A DNA stretch of 64,000 nucleotides from Glaciecola sp034112105 (GCA_034112105.1 JAWUVZ010000096.1:1-64000); one strand, 5' to 3'; positions 25,284-34,771 are shown, counted from the stretch's first letter. Made by a program: numbers and translations. Notes: generated by a model not told the origin, from the letters alone.

Positions 25284-26696
25284 TTACTTACGCTGATAAA
25301 TATTTAGATATTTGTCAGCAGCTTCTTTCCAAGTGAATTTTTTCTGCATTCCGCGTTTTATGACAATCTGTAACTTTTTACTGTCTTCGAGTCTCACCAG
25401 TAATGCTCTTCTGACTGCGCTAAGTAATGCTTCTGGTGTTGGTTGATTAAACACAAAACCGGTTCCTTGTGGCTCATTAATATCAACAATCGTGTCTTTT
25501 AAGCCTCCAATACCACGCACAATAGGCGTCGTTCCATAGGCTAAGCTGTACATTTGATTTAGGCCACAAGGCTCAAACTCCGACGGCATTAAGAAAAAAT
25601 CAGCGCCAGCTTCTACTTTATGTGCGAAGTCTGGTTTAAAGTCCTCTACAAAGACAAATTGTTTTAGATGCTTACTTGCGATTTGATGTAGTTGTTCAGT
25701 TATGTCCTTTTGACCTGTTCCCACCAAGGCAATTTGCACATTATGTTTAAGAATATCCTCAATGATGGGCATTAAATACCCAAAGCCTTTTTGCAGTGTT
25801 GTTCTGCAAACCATACCTATAATTGGGATTTGTGAGTCAAATTTTAAACCAAATGTCTTTTGTAGGTCTTTTTTGCATGCCGCTTTCCCTGACATATCAT
25901 CAACAGAATAATGTGCAGCAATAAATTCGTCGGAGCTTGGATCCCATTGTTCGTAATCGCAGCCATTTAGCACGCCCTCGACAACGTTGATACGTTGTCG
26001 AATAACGTCATCAATGCCGTGACTACCTAATGGGGTCGCAATCTCTTGTGCATAGGTAGTGCTGACAGGGCAAATATTATCAGCATATAACAAACCCGTT
26101 TTCAGCATATTCAAATGATTGTTTTCAACATACATGCCGGGTGATGTGGGATCAATGCTTGGAATATTGATTAAATTGTCAGTTCCTTGAAATGCGGCGT
26201 TGTGAATAGTTAAGACTGATTTGGTGTGTGCAAAATAATCGTAGGTAAGTGGCGAATGCTTGGCAAAATAGCATGCCATTGAAGTGTGCCAGTCGTTGGT
26301 GTGTAAAATGTCTGGCTTAAAGCTCACAGCCTCAGCTGTTTTTAGGGCTGCTAGTGAGAAAAAGGTAAATTTTTCTGCATTGCTGATTTTGCTATCGTCA
26401 CTGTAAAGTTTGTCATTATTAAAGTATTCAGGATAATCGACAAAATAGACGGAAATGCCGTTAAAGCTTAATTCCTTTATATTAAATGCGTAACTGTGTC
26501 CGTTTGTATAGATAATTTGTTGTGGTGTTGCATTGGCAAGTTTTAAAGAGTCTGCAGCGGCTTTGTAATAAGGAAGGACAATCTTGACGTCATGTCCAAG
26601 TTCAGACAACGCAATGGGCAGGGCTTTGCCAACATCTGCTAAGCCTCCGGTTTTTACAATGTCTTCTACTTCAGATATCAAAAAGAGTATTTTCAT
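25284..26696 (-). CDS. glgA: Glycogen synthase (ADP-glucose type)
   Basis: This 470-residue GT5 enzyme adds glucose from ADP-glucose to growing alpha-1,4-glucan. The N-terminal substrate motif is VKTGGLADVGKALP. The middle has ILHTNDWHTSM, and the C-terminal Rossmann fold has MPSEFEPCGLNQMYSLAYGT with the catalytic Glu pair and PIVRGIGGLKDTI. The length is normal. glgC, glgB and glgP are not in the window, so the gene is apart from a glycogen operon here. It is a single minus-strand gene before rsmC. Confidence 0.95.
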   Translation of the reverse strand: MKILFLISEVEDIVKTGGLADVGKALPIALSELGHDVKIVLPYYKAAADSLKLANATPQQIIYTNGHSYAFNIKELSFNGISVYFVDYPEYFNNDKLYSDDSKISNAEKFTFFSLAALKTAEAVSFKPDILHTNDWHTSMACYFAKHSPLTYDYFAHTKSVLTIHNAAFQGTDNLINIPSIDPTSPGMYVENNHLNMLKTGLLYADNICPVSTTYAQEIATPLGSHGIDDVIRQRINVVEGVLNGCDYEQWDPSSDEFIAAHYSVDDMSGKAACKKDLQKTFGLKFDSQIPIIGMVCRTTLQKGFGYLMPIIEDILKHNVQIALVGTGQKDITEQLHQIASKHLKQFVFVEDFKPDFAHKVEAGADFFLMPSEFEPCGLNQMYSLAYGTTPIVRGIGGLKDTIVDINEPQGTGFVFNQPTPEALLSAVRRALLVRLEDSKKLQIVIKRGMQKKFTWKEAADKYLNIYQRK

Positions 26697-26812
26697 AAGG
26701 TACTAAGTCTTCTTATCTAATTTTTAATGTCACTTGTTACAATATAAGACCAAAGGCCGCTAAAATTTGGCCTTACGGCGCACATCAGCGTTGCCGTAAG
26801 AGCTGTATTACC

Positions 26813-27877
26813 CTATTTTGCAGCTTCGTAAATATTATATTTATTCGTACTTACTAGTGTCTTAGAGCGGAAATACAGGCCACTCATAACCTCACTGTAA
26901 GGTAAAAATTTATTTGCCACAATATCAAGTGTGCCGCGCGGACGAGTTTGTTTATGCGCCTGGGCTATAAATTGTTGTGTAATGGTGTAGTCGTTGCGGA
27001 TACCAGTATGAAACGGCGGATTACTAACGATGTGATCAAAGTAACCTTCGACTTTTTTCATGCCGTCACTCGCAATGACAGTTCCTTCAACAGCATTAAG
27101 CTCAAGTGTTTGTTTCGTACTATAAATGGCAAGCGCTGATACATCACTCATAGTAACTTTTACCTTGGTATTAAGCTTGGCAAAATAAGTACCTATGATA
27201 CCTGTGCCACAAGCAAAATCTAATACTTGGCCTTTCATGTTGACTAATTTAACCGAGCGTGGCTCAAATTGAGCTAACAATAACTGAGTGCCTGGATCGA
27301 ATTGTTTGTGACCAAATACGCCGGGAAGTGAAAATATCTTGAGTTCTTGACCGTTTACCAAATACTTTCTGATGACACCAAATTGCTTTATCTCAAACGC
27401 CGACTTGTTAGGTGTTTCAATTTCAACACAAATTAAACCGCAATGTTTAGCGCCATCAATTTTGTTAACTGTTGAGCCCACACGCTCCAGCAATTTCCCC
27501 ACGCTTTTAATGCCAGCTTTGTTTTCGCCAACAATCAATAATTTACCGCCTACTTTGACCAAGTCAGTCATGTTAGCAATAAGCATTTCAAGATGCTGTT
27601 TTGCTTTTGGCAGAAAAATAACCGCCCCATCTAGTTGCTGTTTATCTTTGAGATCATTAATACTAAAGCTGGCAGCAAAAACTTGCGGAAACTTACTGGT
27701 ATTCTCACTCTGAAAATAAATATCATGAAACTGATGGAGGCCGGTAATATCAAAATTAATACTTGGGTCACGCAGTTCGTCAAAAATAGCAGCATCTGAG
27801 GGATTAACAATCGCCCACTTGCCACTTTCGAAAATATCGGTATTACGTAATAACAACTGACTAGGTAATGACAGCAT
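26813..27877 (-). CDS. rsmC: 16S rRNA m2G1207 methyltransferase RsmC
   Basis: This 354-residue protein has the double-domain layout of RsmC: a degenerate N-terminal methyltransferase-like half and an active C-terminal half with SAM motif VLDFACGTGIIGTYFA and catalytic motif SNPPFHTGIRNDY. It methylates G1207 of 16S rRNA in the 30S subunit. It starts directly after the trmB stop, with no gap, so the two are translated from one message. The pairing of two RNA-methylation genes supports both calls. Confidence 0.93.
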   Translation of the reverse strand: MLSLPSQLLLRNTDIFESGKWAIVNPSDAAIFDELRDPSINFDITGLHQFHDIYFQSENTSKFPQVFAASFSINDLKDKQQLDGAVIFLPKAKQHLEMLIANMTDLVKVGGKLLIVGENKAGIKSVGKLLERVGSTVNKIDGAKHCGLICVEIETPNKSAFEIKQFGVIRKYLVNGQELKIFSLPGVFGHKQFDPGTQLLLAQFEPRSVKLVNMKGQVLDFACGTGIIGTYFAKLNTKVKVTMSDVSALAIYSTKQTLELNAVEGTVIASDGMKKVEGYFDHIVSNPPFHTGIRNDYTITQQFIAQAHKQTRPRGTLDIVANKFLPYSEVMSGLYFRSKTLVSTNKYNIYEAAK

Positions 27878-28603
27878 TTAGCTTACTCGCTTAAAAATGA
27901 GATCCCAAACGCCGTGACCGAGTTTTTGGCCACGAACTTCAAATTTGGTAATAGGGCGATAATTTGGGCGAGGAACAAAACCGTTCGCACCCTCACTTGA
28001 AGTGTTTTCATAACCCTGTGCTTGGGTCATGACTTCCATCATGAACTCTGCATAAGGCTCCCAGTCGGTTGCCATATGAAAAGTGCCACCAATTGCAAGC
28101 TTTGAACGCAAACTCTGCACAAAAGCAGGCTGTACTATTCGACGCTTGTGATGACGCGTTTTATGCCAAGGGTCAGGAAAATATAGCTGTAAACGATGCA
28201 GTGAGCTATCCGCAATCGATTGAGCTAGCACTTCAACTGCATCGTGTTCAAATACACGAAGGTTTTCAATGCCAGCTTCCTCAGCGTCTGCTAAACAAGC
28301 TCCGATGCCGGGACGATGCACTTCAATGCCAATGAAGTTATTCTGTGGAGCAGCTGTCGCCATTTCAACGAACGACTTGCCCATGCCAAAGCCAATTTCA
28401 AGAACTGTTGGCGCGGAGCGACCAAAAACGGCATCTAAGTTGAGCATGCCATGCTCGATAGTTAGGCCTTTGGTTGGCCAGTTTTCTTCAATTGCTTTAG
28501 CTTGAGCATTAGTTAGGCGGCCCTCGCGTTTTACAAAGCTTTTTATTTTACTAATATATACGCCCGCTGCTCGGGCTTCTTCTAGGCTTTTGAATGACTT
28601 CAT
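27878..28603 (-). CDS. trmB: tRNA (guanine-N7)-methyltransferase TrmB
   Basis: This 241-residue enzyme makes m7G46 in tRNA. The SAM site is VLEIGFGMGKSFVEMA. The conserved DPWHKTRHHKRRIVQPAFV block, preceded by LQLYFP, is diagnostic of TrmB and carries substrate-contact residues. The C-terminus has FMMEVMTQAQGYEN, TKFEVRGQKLGHGVWDLIF. Divergent mutY lies on the other strand, as in many gammaproteobacteria. Confidence 0.96.
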   Translation of the reverse strand: MKSFKSLEEARAAGVYISKIKSFVKREGRLTNAQAKAIEENWPTKGLTIEHGMLNLDAVFGRSAPTVLEIGFGMGKSFVEMATAAPQNNFIGIEVHRPGIGACLADAEEAGIENLRVFEHDAVEVLAQSIADSSLHRLQLYFPDPWHKTRHHKRRIVQPAFVQSLRSKLAIGGTFHMATDWEPYAEFMMEVMTQAQGYENTSSEGANGFVPRPNYRPITKFEVRGQKLGHGVWDLIFKRVS

Positions 28604-28727
28604 GTATCTCGTGGTCTTTATTAAATGTTTGGTAAATGAACTGAGCAGCCGAAATATGACGCTAGACTGTTCTATTAATACAAAAGTCGGGTATTATAAT
28701 TCATTCTTTGGCAGATGTGCGGTTAAT

Positions 28728-29912
28728 GTGACTTCAAGTAGATTTTCTTTTTCAAACGCGCTTTTAACTTGGTTTGACCAACACGGGCGCAAAAATTTGC
28801 CGTGGCAAAAAAACAAATCGTCTTACTCAGTTTGGATTTCGGAAATAATGTTGCAGCAAACCCAAGTCGCAACCGTGATCCCTTATTTCGAGACTTTCAT
28901 GCGGCGCTTCCCTAACGTTACCGATTTAGCCAATGCACCGGTTGACGAGGTCTTGCACTTATGGACTGGTTTGGGTTACTACGCAAGGGCTAGAAATCTA
29001 CACAAAGCTGCTCAACAAGTTAGAGATCTGCATGCAGGTAAATTTCCAATAACTTTTGACGAAGTTATTGCTTTACCTGGAATAGGCCGCTCCACCGCAG
29101 CAGCTGTTTTGTCTTTATCTTTGAATCAAGCCTATGCAATTATGGATGGAAACGTAAAGCGCGTGCTCACTCGCTACATGGCCATTGAAGGCTGGACAGG
29201 CAGTAAAAAAATAGAAGATAGGTTATGGACTGAAGCTGAAGCGTTAAAGCCTCGTGTTTTTAATCTAGGCAAAGGCGTGCAAGAACAACTCGATTCGCAA
29301 GAGACGAATAACACTTCTGGGGAGCTAAGATATGGGGATTATACACAAGCAATTATGGATTTAGGTGCGACAATATGTACTCGTTCCAGACCTAAGTGTG
29401 ATGATTGCCCAATGCAGTTGCGTTGTCTAGCGTACGCTCAAGGTAAACAAACGGATTTTCCGTTTAAAAAGCCCAAAAAGCAAATCCCGACAAAGTACAC
29501 GACAATGTTGATCCCGTCGTTTAATGGCCAAGTGTTAATGCAACAAAGACCACCTTCAGGAATTTGGGGAGGACTTTGGGGTTTTTTAGAAACAGGTTTC
29601 GATAAAGAATTCGAAAAAACGACGGATGAAGCCCTGTTGATGCTCCAAGATAGTTTGCTAACAGTAAATTTACAGGAGGCCAAAGTACGCGAGCTAGATA
29701 CCTTTAAACATACTTTTAGTCATTTTCATTTATTGATTTTACCGGTACTTATTGAGTTAAAGGAACCGCCGTTGCAAAAAGTCAACGAGAGTAACGCGGG
29801 GTTGGATGATGGCGCTATAAATCAACTTTGGTTCGACTCATACAATCCAAGTAAAATTGGTTTATCGGCGCCCACAATGAAAATACTAGAAATGTTAAAA
29901 AGCGACTATTAA
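28728..29912 (+). CDS. mutY: Adenine DNA glycosylase MutY
   Basis: MutY removes adenine mispaired with 8-oxoguanine. The helix-hairpin-helix region reads LPGIGRSTAAAVLSL with the catalytic Asp in AIMDGNVKRVL. The iron-sulphur cysteines appear as CTRSRPKCDDCPMQLRC. A C-terminal NUDIX-like domain recognises 8-oxoG. I place the start at GTG 28728 (VTSSRFSFSNALLTWFD), which lines up with the family N-terminus. The frame can be extended upstream to 28590, but that would overlap divergent trmB and add about 46 non-conserved residues. yggX follows in the same direction, a standard mutY-yggX pair. Confidence 0.93.
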   Translation: MTSSRFSFSNALLTWFDQHGRKNLPWQKNKSSYSVWISEIMLQQTQVATVIPYFETFMRRFPNVTDLANAPVDEVLHLWTGLGYYARARNLHKAAQQVRDLHAGKFPITFDEVIALPGIGRSTAAAVLSLSLNQAYAIMDGNVKRVLTRYMAIEGWTGSKKIEDRLWTEAEALKPRVFNLGKGVQEQLDSQETNNTSGELRYGDYTQAIMDLGATICTRSRPKCDDCPMQLRCLAYAQGKQTDFPFKKPKKQIPTKYTTMLIPSFNGQVLMQQRPPSGIWGGLWGFLETGFDKEFEKTTDEALLMLQDSLLTVNLQEAKVRELDTFKHTFSHFHLLILPVLIELKEPPLQKVNESNAGLDDGAINQLWFDSYNPSKIGLSAPTMKILEMLKSDY

Positions 29913-30029
29913 AAGTAGATATATTGTTTAACTGCTGAAAGTTAACTGATTTTGAGTGATCATTGCTGAAGTTGAGTTGTTTATTAAGCTATACTACGCG
30001 CAATTATTATTTATCCGAAGGTATATAAC

Positions 30030-30302
30030 ATGGCAAGAACAGTAAATTGTGTTTGTTTGAACAAAGAAGCTGATGGTTTGGATTTTCAGTTATATCCAGG
30101 GCCAGTTGGTAAACGTATATTCGACACAATATCCAAAGAAGCGTTTAGTCTTTGGCAGAAAAAGCAGACCATGCTGATAAACGAGAACAAGTTGAACATG
30201 ATGGAAGCGAACGATAGAAAGTTCCTTGAAGAAAAAATGGTCGCTTATTTGTTTGAGGGTATTGAACCGACGATTGAAGGCTACGTTCCGCCTACAAAAT
30301 AA
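30030..30302 (+). CDS. yggX: Fe(2+)-trafficking protein YggX
   Basis: This 90-residue protein starts MARTVNCVCLNKEADGLDFQ and ends EPTIEGYVPP, matching YggX over its full length. It protects iron-sulphur enzymes from oxidative damage. It lies 117 bp after mutY, itself an iron-sulphur enzyme, with a ribosome-binding site CCGAAGG before the ATG. Confidence 0.96.
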   Translation: MARTVNCVCLNKEADGLDFQLYPGPVGKRIFDTISKEAFSLWQKKQTMLINENKLNMMEANDRKFLEEKMVAYLFEGIEPTIEGYVPPTK

Positions 30303-30351
30303 CCGTTTGAGCCTTTTTATTAAGATAAAGCCGCAAAAGTTTAGAAAATAG

Positions 30352-30380
30352 TTGACTTGGAAGGGCAAAATCCGTTTAAT
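30352..30380 (+). promoter_or_regulatory. Promoter of tRNA-Phe
   Basis: TTGACT and TTTAAT are separated by exactly 17 bp and are followed by a GC-rich discriminator (ACGCCCCCAC), as expected of a growth-rate-controlled stable-RNA promoter. The tRNA starts 44 bp after the -10 box. Confidence 0.7.
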
Positions 30381-30423
30381 ACGCCCCCACAGCGAAATAC
30401 AGCGTTAAACCGCATTCGCAAAT

Positions 30424-30499
30424 GCCTCGATAGCTCAGTTGGTAGAGCAGCGGATTGAAAATCCGCGTGTCCCTGGTTCGATCCCGGGTCGAGGCACCA
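30424..30499 (+). tRNA. tRNA-Phe (anticodon GAA)
   Basis: This is a 76-nt cloverleaf. The acceptor stem GCCTCGA pairs with TCGAGGC. The D-arm has AGCTCAGTTGGTAGAGC. The anticodon stem GCGGA/TCCGC encloses loop TTGAAAA with anticodon GAA. The T-arm has GGTTCGATCCC. The CCA end is encoded. It stands alone, with its own promoter and terminator. Confidence 0.98.
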
Positions 30500-30510
30500 T
30501 TATTCTGAAG

Positions 30511-30537
30511 CCCTGCATGAAAATGCGGGGTTTTTTT
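30511..30537 (+). terminator. Intrinsic terminator of tRNA-Phe
   Basis: CCCTGCAT pairs with ATGCGGGG (one G-U pair) around a 4-nt loop, followed by seven T. Confidence 0.92.
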
Positions 30538-30653
30538 GTATCCCCCTTAAAGTTACTAGGGGCTTTAGAAGTTTAAATATATTCATTGTACTGATGCTTG
30601 GTTATCTTAGGTTTAATGACGCCAGACCTGGCACTACTCAGTAAATGAAGGCG

Positions 30654-31187
30654 TCATGATTCTATCCGCCTCACTCTAATAGTCCTATTTGTTCCTTGTT
30701 TTTTTATTCGAAATGACCCCATAGCACTTCTTAAGATAATAACCGTGTCTCCTACCTTAATTCGAAAAGGTCTCGATTCTGCTTGTTCCCACCTTTGCTG
30801 ATTATTTAGCGTTAAGGTCTTATTTCCGCGTGCTGATTCTTCGATAGAATCTACTTGCGCGCTAATACTATCTACCTGAGATCGTTTTTTTTGTAATATC
30901 TTAGTTTCCATACCGAAGTTTGCATCAGCACTTGTCGGCAGCTTTGATTTCTCTGATGAAACCAAAGCTGCATCTGCTTTACTTGGTATCAGTATCAGAG
31001 GCGCAGAAGTGCTGTCTACATGTTCAGTTTCTGTTAATGGCAGGTTGGTCATAACCTGATCAAAGCAAGTAAGTCTTTCTATGTCATTTTTAATCGCGGT
31101 GCAGGTCCTTAAGTCTGGAAGACTCATCGAATTGGCAATACTTAATGGGCTTATCAAAAGTACTGTTAAAGCGATTGTTTTTTTCAT
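30654..31187 (-). CDS. Exported protein of unknown function
   Basis: This 177-residue protein has a cleavable signal peptide (about residues 1-20, ending near SIANS). The mature start reads LRTCTAIKNDIERLTCFDQV, a paired-cysteine motif seen at the start of several small envelope proteins in gammaproteobacteria. The middle is low-complexity and Ser/Lys rich. The C-terminus is basic (FRIKKQGTNRTIRVRRIES) and preceded by a strand-rich IKVGDTVIILRS segment. I do not recognise the family. It stands alone after the tRNA and diverges from the TPR lipoprotein gene at 31.5 kb. Confidence 0.6.
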   Translation of the reverse strand: MKKTIALTVLLISPLSIANSMSLPDLRTCTAIKNDIERLTCFDQVMTNLPLTETEHVDSTSAPLILIPSKADAALVSSEKSKLPTSADANFGMETKILQKKRSQVDSISAQVDSIEESARGNKTLTLNNQQRWEQAESRPFRIKVGDTVIILRSAMGSFRIKKQGTNRTIRVRRIES

Positions 31188-31551
31188 TTTAAGCTTCCTA
31201 TTTTTTCTGATTTTTTTGAATGAAAAGTGGCTAAGGCTAATTCCACTGCAAATAATATTAACATCTCTACTGAAAGTATAGTTTCAGATTACATGCAAAG
31301 TTGGGCAAGGAGTACTCATTAATGACAAGATTATAGGCTTATTAGAAATTTCACGTAAATCACCCGCCACTTCTTATTGCAGGTTCTCCTGCAACAATAT
31401 GGAGATTTTCTAGAAACAAGCGGCTTTCGATCCTTCTTTAAAAAAACCGTGACCAGCGAGTGTAGTATAATGCTTAGTTAAATTACTATCAGCTAGTGCT
31501 TGATTCAAAGTCTGCTACACTCGCTATTGAATTTTAAACAGGAATGAGCTT
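31188..31551. other. Divergent intergenic region with a small dyad
   Basis: This 364-bp gap lies between two divergent envelope-protein genes. It contains TTGCAGG-TTCT-CCTGCAA (31377-31394), a perfect 7-bp dyad without a T-run, so more like an operator than a terminator. No gene is visible. Confidence 0.4.
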
Positions 31552-32724
31552 ATGAAATTTTTTGCTTCAACTATTATTTTAGCTGTTTTAATGCTGACCG
31601 GTTGCAATAGCACTACCAAAATAAAACAAACTCAAGTAAAGCCTCCTGAATTACAATCACTGATCAATCATGCCTTATTCGAAGAACAATTGACCCCTTC
31701 ACAAGCATCTATTTTCAAACTTCCTGATGCAGAAAAAGAACGCTTTTTTACCTACGTGTATAAGCAGTTACAAATGCAAACTCGGGCTGATGAAATAGTG
31801 TTCAATTACCTTGAAAGCGAATTAAGTAATTTTCAATATCATGGAGATACCCTAACGGCTCAGCAAACGCTTGATCTTTCTCATGGCAATTGTATAAGCC
31901 TAGCAATATTGACCCAAAGCTATGCAAACGAGCTTAACTTAGAGACCAGTTTTCAAGAAATGTCAAATGAACCAATTTATGCAAAAAAAAATGGGTTAGT
32001 GTATGTATCTAATCACTTTAGGACCAAAATCTATGCTCCTAGTAACGATTCAATCGATAACGATCCTTACCTATTTATTATACGTCGCGCCGGCACATTA
32101 ATTGATTATTTTCCAAGCAGAGGTAGTTATTTTTCTAATAATGCTGATTACAATGACTTAGTGTCCAAATATTACAGTAATTTGGCGGCACAAGCATTAG
32201 CCGACGAACAGCTAGACTTCGCTTATTCAGTCATACTGCAAGCACATAAATTCACACCTTATGATCCTGAACTTTATAACATCGCAGGTATATTGCATCG
32301 TAGAGCCGGTGATTTACAAAGTGCGAAAGCGATCTATCAATCGGCACTTGATAGTAATCTGTCCAGTGTCAATTTATTAAGTAATTACAGATATTTGGCT
32401 CAAATGTTAGGGGACCATGAGCTTGTTTCTCAGCTTTCAGCGAAGCTTAAAAATGAACAGAAAGATCCATTTGAGCTGCTTGCTCTGGCTGCAAGTGACG
32501 TACGTTCGGGCGATCTTAATAGAGCTAAAAGGCATATTGAACAAGCAATATTTCAAGCTCCCTACATAGCAGAACTTTATGTAGAATTAGCAAAGATTAA
32601 GTATCAACAAGGTAAAATTAATCAAACGCAAACACTACTAGAACAAGCCATTGATCTTGAGCACGATAAAGAAAGGCTTAATGTGTATCAAGCCAAATTG
32701 TTATCCGCACGAGTAAACAAATAA
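31552..32724 (+). CDS. Lipoprotein with transglutaminase-like and TPR domains
   Basis: This 390-residue protein has a lipoprotein signal with lipobox LTGC (Cys at about residue 18). A segment LSHGNCISLAILTQSYANEL with a central Cys resembles the start of a transglutaminase/protease-like fold, followed by VSNHFRTKIYAP with a His. The C-terminal half has tetratricopeptide repeats, for example PELYNIAGILHRRAGDLQSA and AELYVELAKIKYQQGKINQT. It is probably a periplasm-facing scaffold anchored in a membrane. No operon partner is evident. Function is unknown; the fold calls rest on short motifs. Confidence 0.7.
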   Translation: MKFFASTIILAVLMLTGCNSTTKIKQTQVKPPELQSLINHALFEEQLTPSQASIFKLPDAEKERFFTYVYKQLQMQTRADEIVFNYLESELSNFQYHGDTLTAQQTLDLSHGNCISLAILTQSYANELNLETSFQEMSNEPIYAKKNGLVYVSNHFRTKIYAPSNDSIDNDPYLFIIRRAGTLIDYFPSRGSYFSNNADYNDLVSKYYSNLAAQALADEQLDFAYSVILQAHKFTPYDPELYNIAGILHRRAGDLQSAKAIYQSALDSNLSSVNLLSNYRYLAQMLGDHELVSQLSAKLKNEQKDPFELLALAASDVRSGDLNRAKRHIEQAIFQAPYIAELYVELAKIKYQQGKINQTQTLLEQAIDLEHDKERLNVYQAKLLSARVNK

Positions 32725-32778
32725 TTCACTATCTGAAGCAAAACACAACTCATTACTATGTGGCATCAGTCTCTTAGC

Positions 32779-33579
32779 TCACTTAACGATGCGTTTGTCG
32801 ATAGGGGGGGCACATTTAAATAAGTTTTGATGGGCGCTTTTTGGAGCCGGACAAGCCTTGCCTTTGGCATAATTGGAGTTCCATAATTCCTTTAATTCTG
32901 GCTTGTGCCCATCTTTGGCCCACTGTTGTTCTGCTTCCCGCTGTTTTTCATAGTTACCTTGACGCTCTTGATTCCACTGCTGAACCTGTTGCATAAATTG
33001 GGGGTCTTCATTCAACTCAAGTATGTCCATTTGCATATCATTTAACAGAGCTAATGGATAAGGTATTATTCTACAGATAGGTTCACCCGCCTTAAATGTG
33101 ACCTTTCGATTGGCTTCAGTAAGTCGCCAATTCATAGTGAATGGAAAAGGTAACCAATCCGTGCGGATAAACGCATCTAATGGCACTGCATAATTCTGAT
33201 CTTGATTAGCCGGCCCTGTTACCAATAGGCCATACTCAGGTGGTGTACGAAACAGAAGAGGGAGATACCAAGTGACCGTACCGGAGCCAAAATGTGGCTT
33301 GGGTCCGAAAGGGTCATCAGTGTTTGTTTGGATATTTAGTTGGTCACCTTCCTCTGAACCACTCCACGTTATCTCTGCATCTACTGGGTTTAGTATTTCC
33401 CATCCCATACTATTAGCTGCGGTTAATGGAATGCACCGGTATGCATAACGGGCCGGAGTACTGTCCATCCAGTCACGAGTTATTTTGCAGGGTCTAATTG
33501 ATTGACTGACGTCCTTTTTTACTCCAGGAATAACATAAGCGAGTAATTTATTATTAGGCACAGGTTGAGGTTTTGACAT
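32779..33579 (-). CDS. DUF6065 family protein
   Basis: This 266-residue protein has no signal peptide. The region TDWLPFPFTMNWRLTEANRK and the following FKAGEPICRIIPYP match my recollection of DUF6065 proteins, small proteins of unknown activity. The C-terminal third is rich in Gln, Glu and Lys (QWNQERQGNYEKQREAEQQW), suggesting a helix. It converges with the TPR lipoprotein gene. No functional clue comes from its neighbours. Confidence 0.6.
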   Translation of the reverse strand: MSKPQPVPNNKLLAYVIPGVKKDVSQSIRPCKITRDWMDSTPARYAYRCIPLTAANSMGWEILNPVDAEITWSGSEEGDQLNIQTNTDDPFGPKPHFGSGTVTWYLPLLFRTPPEYGLLVTGPANQDQNYAVPLDAFIRTDWLPFPFTMNWRLTEANRKVTFKAGEPICRIIPYPLALLNDMQMDILELNEDPQFMQQVQQWNQERQGNYEKQREAEQQWAKDGHKPELKELWNSNYAKGKACPAPKSAHQNLFKCAPPIDKRIVK

Positions 33580-33830
33580 TGGTAAAAGATCTCATATTCT
33601 AGGTAACCCAAACTTGGGGTAAGTATTAAAAGAATCCCATAATTTGTTTTAAATTGCACGACTAAGAATTAAAACTGTAAACCAGAATAACAAAGCAATT
33701 CTATCTGCTGTGTTTTCTTCTTCTAGTGTCTCGCTTTTAATATTTCTGCAATATAGACATATTTTAGTCCGATTCTTTTGTGCTATCTTTATCACCTACC
33801 AAATCAAGCATCAAAACGGCGAAATACTAC

Positions 33831-33965
33831 ATGCATTCAGTTGTGATCGTTGGAACAGGATTTGGTGCAATTTCAGCTGCCATAGCGTTGATGAAAAGAG
33901 ATGTTAGTGACTTTATTAGACGCTTGCGTAACAGATTCATTTTTGGTCATCATCATATTGAATGA
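33831..33965 (+). pseudogene. Flavin monooxygenase (Baeyer-Villiger type) N-terminal remnant
   Basis: An ATG at 33831 opens MHSVVIVGTGFGAISAAIAL, a clear FAD-binding Rossmann start as in Baeyer-Villiger and flavin-containing monooxygenases, followed by MKRDVSDFI. The similarity stops there: the next 15 residues are unrelated and end at TGA (33963-33965). Full-length relatives have about 500 residues. I read it as the left end of a deleted monooxygenase gene. The adjacent genes (deiodinase-like, dehydrogenase) may have belonged to the same old cluster. Confidence 0.6.
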
Positions 33966-34044
33966 CACGTTTCTATAAAGTGCTGTGCAGGATATACTAT
34001 GTGTATCCGGCATCACTCGACTTACAACAAGAATTGGTTGTCCA

Positions 34045-34719
34045 ATGAAAGATCATAACGACTCGCCTCTGTCCGACTACGTAGAGTACCCTCAAGAGGA
34101 GATGCTAATTCGCTCTCAAGCATTCTATGACAATATAAAACGCCGTCATAGTATACGTAAATTTAGCGACCGTAAGGTGCCTCAGGAAATTATCGAAAAT
34201 TGCATAAAGGCGGCCGGAACCGCGCCTAATGGAGCGAATCATCAGCCTTGGCATTTTGTAGCTATTCATTCGGATGATGTAAAAAAGCAAGTCAGAGAGC
34301 AGGCTGAATTGCATGAACAAGGATTTTATGCAGGCCGGGGTGGTAAGGAATGGTTAGAAGCGTTGCAGCCTCTGGGCACTGACGCACAAAAACCTTATCT
34401 TGAGCACGCTCCTTGGTTAATTGCTATTTTCAGTCAGAAGAAGGGTGGGGTGAGTCCTGGCGATAAACACACTAATTATTATGTGCATGAGTCGGTAGGT
34501 ATTGCGACTGGCTTTCTGATAACAGCTCTACATAATGCTGGGCTAGTGACGTTGACCCACACACCAAAGCCAATGTCATTTCTATCAAAAATATGTCAAA
34601 GGCCTGATGAAGAACGTCCGTATATATTGCTAATCACTGGTTACCCTGCTGATGATGCAACAGTGCCAGAACATGCTAAAAATAAAAAAACACTCACAGA
34701 GATCTGCACGTTTTTATAA
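34045..34719 (+). CDS. Nitroreductase-fold protein, iodotyrosine-deiodinase-like
   Basis: This FMN protein starts at ATG 34045 (an upstream GTG at 33985 adds a non-conserved tail). It shows RRHSIRKFSDRKVPQEIIEN then AAGTAPNGANHQPWHFVAI, the FMN-binding layout of the iodotyrosine deiodinase branch. The active-site lid residues of that branch are present with the right spacing: Glu and Tyr four residues apart in EQGFY, and Lys 21 residues after the Tyr. The C-terminus LHNAGLVTLTHTPKP and TGYPADDATVP also match. Such bacterial enzymes reductively remove halogen from halotyrosines. The substrate here is inferred. The next gene begins about 50 bp later. Confidence 0.78.
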   Translation: MKDHNDSPLSDYVEYPQEEMLIRSQAFYDNIKRRHSIRKFSDRKVPQEIIENCIKAAGTAPNGANHQPWHFVAIHSDDVKKQVREQAELHEQGFYAGRGGKEWLEALQPLGTDAQKPYLEHAPWLIAIFSQKKGGVSPGDKHTNYYVHESVGIATGFLITALHNAGLVTLTHTPKPMSFLSKICQRPDEERPYILLITGYPADDATVPEHAKNKKTLTEICTFL

Positions 34720-34771
34720 TGAAGTTAACCACCGCCAATACAAAGCTCCTTTGGGGCAGAGAAACAGTAGA

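Noticed and set aside
28590..28727. Longer N-terminus of MutY
   Set aside because: It overlaps divergent trmB, has no similarity to MutY, and the GTG at 28728 fits the family start.
30424..30499. tRNA-Phe as an attachment site for an island
   Set aside because: No integrase gene and no direct repeat of the tRNA 3' end were seen in the following sequence.
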